DNA of 64,000 bases from Halobacillus_A sp043497005 (lineage in GTDB: Bacteria > Bacillota > Bacilli > Bacillales > Halobacillaceae): NCBI RefSeq assembly GCF_043497005.1, contig NZ_JBIEKE010000001.1, forward strand, positions 310,001-374,000, in the 5' to 3' direction. Positions 58,082-64,000 of the stretch are shown piece after piece; the first letter of the stretch is position 1; each line of letters opens with the position of its first letter. Under the pieces are notes generated by a model. That model did not search any database, was not told where the DNA came from, and saw only the letters and a list, made by a program, of their open reading frames with translations. A program made the position numbers and the translations under genes.

Positions 58082-59041
58082 GTGGAGAATTCGATAAGCC
58101 TGCGTTCCGTATTTAAAGCAAGACAACGTATCCATGACATCATTACAGAAACACCGCTTGTCTATTCAGAACAATTATCAAAGGAATCTGGAAATCAGGT
58201 CTATCTCAAGCTGGAAAATCTTCAACCAACCGGAGCATTTAAATTAAGAGGGGCAGCAAATAAGATTCTTTCGCTCACCTCTAAAGAAAAACAGAAAGGG
58301 GTTACCACTTTTTCTACAGGGAACCATGGGATTGCCGTAGCCTATGTAGCAAAACAGCTTGGCATTCATGCTACAGTATGTATTTCCAACCGCGTGCCGG
58401 AGGAGAAAGTAAACCGTCTGGAACGATTAGACGCTACGGTTGTGAAAGTGGGTGAAAACCAGGATGATGCAGAAGCTCTTTGTTATGAGCTGGAAAGAAC
58501 GAAAGGCTTATGTGTCATTAAACCATTTGATGATTTACACGTGATTGCCGGGCAGGGTACTATAGGCTTGGAAATACTTCAACAGCTCCCTGAAGTGCAG
58601 GAACTTGTCATTCCTTTGTCAGGAGGAGGGTTACTTTCAGGTATAGCTTACACGTTAAAGTCAATAGCACCTGACATAACCATCCAAGGTGTGACGATGG
58701 AAAAGTCGGCGGTTATGCATGAAAGCCTCAAACAAGGAGCTCCTGTCGTTCTGAAAGAATCAAATACCTTAGCTGATAGTCTGCTGGGCGGTCTTGGTCC
58801 CGATAACAAATACACATTCTCGTTAACAAAAAAATATATGGATAGCAGTGTTCTAATCTCTGAAAAAATGATTGAAAAAGGAATCGTTTTTATGATGGAA
58901 TATCATAAAATGATTATAGAAGGTGCCGCTGCCGCTGGAATTGGCAGGGTTATGCAAGAAAAGGATGGAGATGGCCGCCATGTGGTCATCGTGGTTACTG
59001 GAAACAATGTTGATCATCAAATGATTCGGCAGTTAGGGTAG
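58082..59041 (+). CDS. PLP-dependent threonine dehydratase-fold enzyme (EutB/serine racemase type)
   Basis: 319 aa, fold type II PLP enzyme. Schiff-base Lys54 in TGAFKLRGA, SxGNHG-type motif STGNHGIAVAYVA (about residue 76), and the PLP phosphate loop SGGGLLSG (about residue 180). No C-terminal ACT domain, so it is the short catabolic type. Relatives include serine racemase, catabolic threonine ammonia-lyase and EutB of hydroxyectoine use. The PucR-type regulator just downstream fits a catabolic role. Other ectoine-degradation genes are absent. GTG behind GGAGGAGGGGG. Confidence 0.82.
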   Translation: MENSISLRSVFKARQRIHDIITETPLVYSEQLSKESGNQVYLKLENLQPTGAFKLRGAANKILSLTSKEKQKGVTTFSTGNHGIAVAYVAKQLGIHATVCISNRVPEEKVNRLERLDATVVKVGENQDDAEALCYELERTKGLCVIKPFDDLHVIAGQGTIGLEILQQLPEVQELVIPLSGGGLLSGIAYTLKSIAPDITIQGVTMEKSAVMHESLKQGAPVVLKESNTLADSLLGGLGPDNKYTFSLTKKYMDSSVLISEKMIEKGIVFMMEYHKMIIEGAAAAGIGRVMQEKDGDGRHVVIVVTGNNVDHQMIRQLG

Positions 59042-59067
59042 AGATTAGAATGTAATGGGGTGGTAGG

Positions 59068-60756
59068 ATGGGAATACCTGTTAAAGATGTTTTGCAAATA
59101 CCTGTGTTAAAGCCAGCGAGAGTTCTAACGGGCGGCCCCCACATGGAAAATAGGGAAATTGAATGGATTTCCGTTATCGAAACGCCCGTGGAAAACTTTG
59201 TGAGGAAGAACGAATTTGTTTTAAGTACAGGAATTGGCTGTAGTGAAGACCCTGTTGCCTTAGAGAGTTATGTTCAGGATGTGATTGATTCGGGAGCTTC
59301 TGCTCTTGCTTTTGCAACAGGGAGACACATTTATAAGATTCCGGATCGAGTGATTAAAGCAGCTTCCAAGCATGATTTTGTTTTATTAGAGCTGCCATGG
59401 GAAGTCAGGTTTGGGGATGTACTGCATGACGTTCTTCAGGAAATAAGCAGACAAAAGCAAGTTGAGCAGCAACGGACAGAAGAGATTAGACAAGAGCTGA
59501 TTAACTGTGTGCTTAATGGTAAAGGGCTGCAAGAGATTATGAAGATCGTTTACGAAAACACAGTCATTCCTGTGGCGATTAGTGATCATAATAAACTCGT
59601 ACGTGCGAATTACTATTTTGACCAGCACATGATTCAAGTATTAAATGGAGAAGTGGAAGGAGACTACCAGCTCATACCATCTCAAGAAACACCTTTTAAA
59701 GACCATCCATTGTATCATTACATCGAAGAGTACCAAATAGGGGCCAGCTATTGCTATCAACTAACGATTTTGTCCAATTATAAGAAACAAGGATATTTAC
59801 TGTTTAAACCTGAATCAGAAGCCGAGCTTACATGGTCCAACTTAAACATACTGGAGCATGCTCTTACAGCATGTGCCCTTTATTTTGTAAAAGAGAATGC
59901 AATTGAAATGACGGAGATTCGTTTGAAGGATAATTTCCTGCTTGACTTAGCCAAAACCGATATGGAAATGGATAAACCACTTCAATCAAAGGCGCAATTA
60001 CTTGGGTATGATTTAACAAAACCGTATATTTGTCTCGTTGGGGAAATCCGCTTTACAAAAAAAGTCGATGACCATATCGGAACGCCGGACCAAGCCGTTA
60101 TGTCTTCCTCTATGCATAGTCGAAATTACTACATTCAAAAAGAAGTTGCACATGCTGGAGATGTCTTAAAAAGGCGGACGATGGCAACTTTTGAAGGTGG
60201 AGAAGTTATTGTTTTTCTTGAGGCAGACAGTCGGCCATATATGGAGACCGCCAACCAGTTTCTTGATTTAGTCGAACGACGCTTAAATGAATTATTAGCC
60301 GGGATAAATATTTCCTGGGGAATATCCATGCATAAAGACGGAATTTATAACTTTCATAAAAGCTATAATGAAGCAGTCACAGCCTTTAACATCGGGCGGC
60401 AGCAGCATGAAATAGGGGAGCGGACCTTTTTTAGTGACACCCGGATGAATCGGCTGTTAATGGCGCTTTCTCATGAGAAAGAAATAGAGCAGATTGTTAA
60501 AAGCACGCTGCATAAACTGATTGAATACGATCAAAAACGACAAACAGACTTAATTCATACGTTTATTGTCTATAACAAGTACAATAGTAATGTCAGTCAA
60601 ACAGCCCGGGCTTTAAATTTACACCGCCAATCCTTACTCCATAGATTGCGTAATATTGAGCAACTGACAGGCCTGTCTTTATTAAATGCTGACGATATGT
60701 TTTTGCTTGAATTAAGTGTGAGGCTCTGGATGTTAAAGAAAGTAGACGAAGATTAA
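59068..60756 (+). CDS. PucR-family transcriptional regulator
   Basis: 562 aa. N-terminal PucR domain (VKDVLQIPVLKPARVLTGG and ENFVRKNEFVLSTG, residues about 5-50), a middle GGDEF-like region around residues 300-400, and a C-terminal HTH_30 domain (NVSQTARALNLHRQSLLHRL, about residues 510-529). PucR-type proteins activate catabolic operons in response to a metabolite. It lies 26 bp after the dehydratase-type gene and is probably cotranscribed with it, suggesting the pair share a pathway. Confidence 0.9.
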   Translation: MGIPVKDVLQIPVLKPARVLTGGPHMENREIEWISVIETPVENFVRKNEFVLSTGIGCSEDPVALESYVQDVIDSGASALAFATGRHIYKIPDRVIKAASKHDFVLLELPWEVRFGDVLHDVLQEISRQKQVEQQRTEEIRQELINCVLNGKGLQEIMKIVYENTVIPVAISDHNKLVRANYYFDQHMIQVLNGEVEGDYQLIPSQETPFKDHPLYHYIEEYQIGASYCYQLTILSNYKKQGYLLFKPESEAELTWSNLNILEHALTACALYFVKENAIEMTEIRLKDNFLLDLAKTDMEMDKPLQSKAQLLGYDLTKPYICLVGEIRFTKKVDDHIGTPDQAVMSSSMHSRNYYIQKEVAHAGDVLKRRTMATFEGGEVIVFLEADSRPYMETANQFLDLVERRLNELLAGINISWGISMHKDGIYNFHKSYNEAVTAFNIGRQQHEIGERTFFSDTRMNRLLMALSHEKEIEQIVKSTLHKLIEYDQKRQTDLIHTFIVYNKYNSNVSQTARALNLHRQSLLHRLRNIEQLTGLSLLNADDMFLLELSVRLWMLKKVDED

Positions 60757-60825
60757 ATTATCACAACTACAGAAAACGGCCATGATAACCTTTACTATAA
60801 GAAATTTCAGGGTCACAAATTCATC

Positions 60826-60890
60826 GAGGTCCGGGAATTGTGAAACTTCTGCGGAAAGAAAATAACAAGAGCGGACCTCCTTATTTTATC
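60826..60890 (+). terminator. Long-loop hairpin after the PucR-type gene
   Basis: GAGGTCCG (60826-60833) and CGGACCTC (60872-60879) flank a 38-base loop containing CTTCTGCGGAAAG; then CTTATTTTAT. It may be a terminator interrupted by, or grown from, a small repeat. Confidence 0.5.
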
Positions 60891-60998
60891 CATGATAAAG
60901 GATACTTGTAATGGAGACTTTTTGAAGAAAAGAACCGTGGGATTTCATTTTTAAACCAGTGTACGACTTTTCAAACGCCTGAAGAGAAGATCACTTCA

Positions 60999-61532
60999 CT
61001 ATGGTTGTTCTTCAAAATTCTCATCTGAAACAATGACTTTCTCACTTCCGCTTTCAGTAACGGTAGACCGCATTTTCACTACCCACTCATCTGATTCTTT
61101 TTCATAGGTTAATGACTCAACAGCTAGAGCGTTTCCACGGTCAACTTCGGTTAATGCTGTGGCTAAAGCCTGGGATTCATTCATATCAGCCCCTTCAGGC
61201 TGATCAGCATCTACTACTGTTACTTTACCAGCTTCCCCTTGCATGGGAGTGGATTCTGCTACAGCCCCATCAATGGTTACCTCCACCTTTTTACCTAGCC
61301 ACATGTCTTTTTCTACTCCTGAAACCCATATCGGTTCTCCGCCATTAGGTTCAATGGTATCAACGACTAAAATACTTGTTTCATTTTGGTCCATTACATA
61401 GCCTGAATACGCAGAGGTTTCTTCTTGTGTTTCGTCCGTTGAATCACTGTCAGCTTCCTCTTTTTCTTCTACGTCTGTCGTGCCGCATCCTGCCATAACG
61501 ATTAAAATAAGTAACCACCATTTTTTTATCAT
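60999..61532 (-). CDS. DUF3221-like lipoprotein
   Basis: 177 aa. Signal MIKKWWLLILIVMAGCG with a lipobox ending at Cys16, then an acidic linker rich in Glu, Asp, Ser and Thr. The central region GYVMDQNETSILVVDTIEPN has the look of DUF3221/YobA-type beta domains. ATG at 61532 is chosen because the lipoprotein signal begins there; the frame upstream to 61652 has no signal. Exported, function unknown. It is divergent from the TPP riboswitch. Confidence 0.8.
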   Translation of the reverse strand: MIKKWWLLILIVMAGCGTTDVEEKEEADSDSTDETQEETSAYSGYVMDQNETSILVVDTIEPNGGEPIWVSGVEKDMWLGKKVEVTIDGAVAESTPMQGEAGKVTVVDADQPEGADMNESQALATALTEVDRGNALAVESLTYEKESDEWVVKMRSTVTESGSEKVIVSDENFEEQP

Positions 61533-61650
61533 TGGTTTCTTCTCCCTTGCACATATGAAAGTTGTAGTTACTTCAAATAGTACACCCTTCTTCATGACAA
61601 AAACAAGATGCTTTGTTATGATGAATGGAACCAAGTAAATATTTACATTC

Positions 61651-61744
61651 ACTACTAGGGGGGCCCAAATGGGCTGAGAGGAGAGTATAAAGCTTTCCGA
61701 CTCTTATATACCTGATCTGGTTAGCACCAGCGGAGGGAAGTAGT
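61651..61744 (+). ncRNA. TPP riboswitch (THI element)
   Basis: P1 stem ACTACT / AGTAGT closes the element. The conserved CTGAGA of the pyrimidine sensor lies at 61674-61679, and ACCTGATCTGG with CACCAGCGGAGGGAA forms the pyrophosphate arm. It precedes a terminator at 61774-61809 and four thiamine genes, so TPP binding should cause premature termination. Confidence 0.95.
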
Positions 61745-61773
61745 CAGACGTTTTGTCTATTACTCTACCTATA

Positions 61774-61809
61774 AAAGTCAGGTCCTCTAAAAGGGGCCTG
61801 ACTTTTTTT
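61774..61809 (+). terminator. Riboswitch-controlled terminator
   Basis: Stem AAAGTCAGG-tCC / GG-gCCTGACTTT followed by TTTT, between the TPP aptamer and thiW. Confidence 0.9.
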
Positions 61810-61845
61810 GTGGGCAGCTCTGTAACTCAGGAAGGGGGGAAGTAT

Positions 61846-62340
61846 ATGAACCGAACTCGAATGCTCACGACCATGGCCGTATTTGTTGCCATTGGGACAA
61901 TAGGAGCTCAATTATTATGGTTTCCTGCAGGGGCAGCCAAAGCTTATCCAGTTCAGCATGCAGTCAATGTGATGGCGGCTATTACTCTGGGACCCATTCC
62001 CGCAGTCGCCATAGCATTTACAATTGGTCTGCTTCGAAACCTGCTAGGGCTAGGAACGCTGCTCGCATTTCCAGGGGGCATGATCGGAGCTTTATTTGCC
62101 GGTTACTTATACAAGTGGACGAGAAAACCATTGGCTGCAGTCTCTGGGGAATTGGCAGGATCCGGTATGATTGGAGCATTATTCGCTGTTCCATTCGCAA
62201 ACATCTTAATGGGAAGTTCAGCTGGAGCATTGGCATTTTTACCTTCATTTTTTGTAAGCAGTATTAGCGGATCATTGCTTGGGTGGTTCGTTGTAACGCG
62301 ATTGAAACAGACTAAACCAATTACTCAATTAGACTATTAA
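61846..62340 (+). CDS. thiW: Energy-coupling-factor S component ThiW
   Basis: Membrane substrate-binding subunit for uptake of a thiazole precursor, using the shared ECF module encoded elsewhere. 164 aa with about five helices. Motifs: PAGAAKAYPVQHAVNVMAAI and FPGGMIGALFAGYLYK, typical of ThiW. ATG at 61846 is used because GAAGGGGGGAAG lies upstream; the frame to 61753 crosses the terminator. Controlled by the TPP riboswitch. Confidence 0.92.
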   Translation: MNRTRMLTTMAVFVAIGTIGAQLLWFPAGAAKAYPVQHAVNVMAAITLGPIPAVAIAFTIGLLRNLLGLGTLLAFPGGMIGALFAGYLYKWTRKPLAAVSGELAGSGMIGALFAVPFANILMGSSAGALAFLPSFFVSSISGSLLGWFVVTRLKQTKPITQLDY

Positions 62341-62371
62341 CTGAACAACAATTTAAAAGGAGGACGAACGT

Positions 62372-63061
62372 ATGAGTTTCACGGATACTTTAAGACGGGA
62401 AAACACAGATATATTCGAAGCTATTTTTAATCATCCATTTGTTGATGGGATTGGAAAAGGGGAAGTACCTCACGAATCAATTGCTCACTACATTAAAGCA
62501 GATTATGAATATTTAAATGCATTTATGCACATTTACGGAATTGGAATTTCAAAGTCAACCAACCGCAAAGATATTGAATACTTTAATGAACAAATAGGCT
62601 TCATTTTAAACAGTGAAACTCACCCTCATCAGAACTTTTGCGACGTTATTGGTGTTGGTTACGATGAACTGCACGGCTATCCATTACCGCCTACAGCTGA
62701 TCATTATGTAAAACACATGATGTACCACGCCCAGCTGGGAGGTTTAGGTGAAATATTAGCTGCAATGCTTCCCTGTCCGTGGACGTATCTTGAAATAGGA
62801 CAACATTTAATGAAAAAATATCAGCCCACAACAGATGATACGTTCTTCCCATGGATCAAGTTTTATGCAGATGAGGAATTTGAAACACTCTCAGAGGCTA
62901 TGCGGAAACGACTGAATGAGTTGGCCGATTTTGCCTCAGAAACTGAGCGTCAACGCATGAAAGATGCATTTCGAAAAAGCTGCCAGCTCGAATTGAAATT
63001 TTGGGAAATGGCGTACACTTGTGAAGAATGGCCGCAAGGAGAAGGAGTGAATTCGAGATGA
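62372..63061 (+). CDS. tenA: Thiaminase II / aminopyrimidine aminohydrolase
   Basis: Hydrolyses the amino-pyrimidine breakdown product of thiamine to HMP for salvage. All-helical TenA fold of 229 aa: HPFVDGIGKGEVPHESIAHY at the N terminus, AAMLPCPWTYLEIG with the catalytic Cys (about Cys134), and a C-terminal ELKFWEMAY with the conserved Glu (about residue 210). ATG behind AAAGGAGGACG. Its stop overlaps the thiD start. Confidence 0.94.
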   Translation: MSFTDTLRRENTDIFEAIFNHPFVDGIGKGEVPHESIAHYIKADYEYLNAFMHIYGIGISKSTNRKDIEYFNEQIGFILNSETHPHQNFCDVIGVGYDELHGYPLPPTADHYVKHMMYHAQLGGLGEILAAMLPCPWTYLEIGQHLMKKYQPTTDDTFFPWIKFYADEEFETLSEAMRKRLNELADFASETERQRMKDAFRKSCQLELKFWEMAYTCEEWPQGEGVNSR

Positions 63062-63864
63062 ATAAAGTCAATACTGCGTTAACAATTGCTGGTACAGACC
63101 CGAGCGGAGGCGCAGGGATCCAGGCCGACTTAAAGACATTTCAAGAGTTGAAAAGTTATGGAATGAGTGTGATTACTTCTGTCGTTTCTCAAAATACGAC
63201 GGGAGTAAAGGATGTTCATCATCTGCCCGTGGAGTTCCTTAAAAGTCAATTAGAAGCTGTCTCCTCAGATATACCTATTCACGCGATGAAAACAGGAATG
63301 ATCTCGAATATGGATATGATGAAAGTGATCGCTGAGTGGATGCCGAATGTTCCAGCCCCTTATGTTATGGATCCTGTGATGGTCGCAACAAGCGGTGATC
63401 CATTAATCGAGAAAGAATCACGAGGTTTTTTACGTGATCACCTTCTTCCTTTATCAGCAGTTGTTACCCCAAATATTCCTGAAGCTGAATTTTTACTAGA
63501 TGAGAAGATAAGTAATACAGAAGATATGAAGGATGCAGCCATGCAAATTTGTACGAGGTTTGGTGCAGGGGCAGCATTAGTAAAAGGAGGACATTTAAAA
63601 GGGGATGCAATTGACTATTTATATGACGGCTCTGTCCTGCACGAGTTTAAAAGCGAGCGTATAGACACCACAAACACACACGGGACTGGCTGTACGTATG
63701 CAGCTGCCATTACGTCTTATTTAAGTCAGGGCATGCCTATAGAGAAAGCTGTAGAAAAATCAAAATATTTTGTAACGGAAGCTATACGTCATTCTATTGA
63801 TCTTGGAGAAGGAAGTGGACCAACCAATCACTTTGCAATACGCAAGGAGGAAATGAACCTATGA
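63058..63864 (+). CDS. thiD: Hydroxymethylpyrimidine/phosphomethylpyrimidine kinase
   Basis: Phosphorylates HMP twice for thiamine synthesis. Ribokinase-like fold: TIAGTDPSGGAGIQADLKTF (residues about 8-27), AMKTGMISN, VMDPVMVATSGD (about residue 103) and the anion hole/catalytic DTTNTHGTGCTYAAA (about residues 203-217). 268 aa. The ATG at 63058 overlaps the tenA stop and follows AAGGAGTG; the frame up to 63028 lies inside tenA. It overlaps thiM by 4 bp. Confidence 0.95.
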   Translation: MNKVNTALTIAGTDPSGGAGIQADLKTFQELKSYGMSVITSVVSQNTTGVKDVHHLPVEFLKSQLEAVSSDIPIHAMKTGMISNMDMMKVIAEWMPNVPAPYVMDPVMVATSGDPLIEKESRGFLRDHLLPLSAVVTPNIPEAEFLLDEKISNTEDMKDAAMQICTRFGAGAALVKGGHLKGDAIDYLYDGSVLHEFKSERIDTTNTHGTGCTYAAAITSYLSQGMPIEKAVEKSKYFVTEAIRHSIDLGEGSGPTNHFAIRKEEMNL

Positions 63865-64000
63865 GTATCAAGCTGGTGAATGAAGTGCGTGAGAAGAAGC
63901 CGCTGATTCATAACTTAACCAATGAGGTAGTTATGAATTTTAGTGCTAATGGACTGCTGGCGTTTGGAGGTTCACCGATCATGGCAATGGCGGAAGAAGA
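63861..64000 (+). CDS. thiM: Hydroxyethylthiazole kinase, 3' end beyond window
   Basis: Phosphorylates the thiazole alcohol for salvage. Only the first 46 residues are in the window: VREKKPLIHNLTNEVVMNFS and NGLLAFGGSPIMA match the ThiM N terminus. ATG behind AAGGAGGAA, overlapping the thiD stop. The window ends inside the gene; thiE usually follows in Bacillus. Confidence 0.92.
   Translation, partial: MSIKLVNEVREKKPLIHNLTNEVVMNFSANGLLAFGGSPIMAMAEE

Noticed and set aside
58082..59041. Assignment as biosynthetic threonine deaminase (ilvA)
   Set aside because: The C-terminal regulatory ACT domain is absent and the neighbour is a catabolic-type regulator.
61753..61845. Upstream extension of thiW
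   Set aside because: It would be translated through the riboswitch terminator; the ATG at 61846 has a strong ribosome site and begins the membrane domain.

Overview
The window looks like chromosomal DNA of a low-GC Gram-positive endospore-former of the family Bacillaceae, most plausibly a halophilic or halotolerant genus such as Halobacillus. Reasons: strong GGAGG-type ribosome binding sites with frequent GTG/TTG starts, acidic proteins, a GbsR-type osmoprotectant regulator beside a choline symporter, and gene groups known from Bacillus (gltAB, ligD/ku, CstR-yrk sulfur genes, ltaS, rpoN/sigL, TPP-controlled thiamine salvage). The genus is an inference; there is no rRNA or tRNA in the window.

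Layout. 1-4.2 kb: the 3' part of murQ and an ABC sugar importer (binding lipoprotein plus two permeases, no ATPase). 4.3-14.5 kb: a glycogen operon glgB-glgC-glgD-glgA-glgP plus a GH13 neopullulanase-like enzyme. 14.5-15.1 kb: a 444-bp non-coding repeat element inserted at a terminator. 15.1-19.8 kb: ndh with a tiny downstream peptide (minus strand), then rpoN, purU and a DMT transporter. 20-22.8 kb: a GbsR-like repressor and a Na+/choline symporter resembling animal CHT1. 22.8-30.3 kb: an S58 peptidase (minus) and gltAB. 30.4-35.5 kb: small membrane proteins, an M20 dipeptidase, a second inverted copy of the repeat element, a small zinc-ribbon protein, a luciferase-like monooxygenase and an RlmI/YwbD-type methyltransferase. 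35.5-37.6 kb: a plasmid-type ParM/ParR pair preceded by 20-bp-phased repeats. 37.7-40 kb: a zinc-ribbon protein, a YodB-like HxlR regulator and a CapA-type lipoprotein. 40.1-40.8 kb: decayed genes, including a bioY pseudogene that keeps an intact BirA operator. 41.2-43.1 kb: ltaS. 43.1-47.1 kb: a CstR-controlled persulfide/sulfur-detoxification operon on the minus strand. 47.2-49.2 kb: DUF421, DUF302 and HAD genes. 49.5-54.2 kb: a four-gene fatty/branched acyl-CoA degradation operon behind a strong cre-like site. 54.4-57.1 kb: divergent ligD and ku (NHEJ). 57.2-58 kb: a class I Fic toxin-antitoxin pair. 58.1-61.5 kb: a threonine-dehydratase-fold enzyme of EutB type, a PucR-family regulator and a DUF3221 lipoprotein. 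61.65-64 kb: a TPP riboswitch and thiW-tenA-thiD-thiM (thiM cut by the window edge).

The least explained material is non-coding. A family of about 444-bp elements built of two long GC-rich hairpins lies directly after terminator hairpins, in the direction of transcription of the upstream gene. In two cases the terminator hairpin is duplicated on both sides, like an unusually long target-site duplication. A second family of three palindromes with compensating arm changes lies near or beside these elements. The most interesting protein-coding loci are the chromosomal ParM/ParR/parC-like cassette, the VbhA-like/Fic pair, the CHT1-like choline symporter under a GbsR-like repressor, and the CstR operon with several candidate operators.
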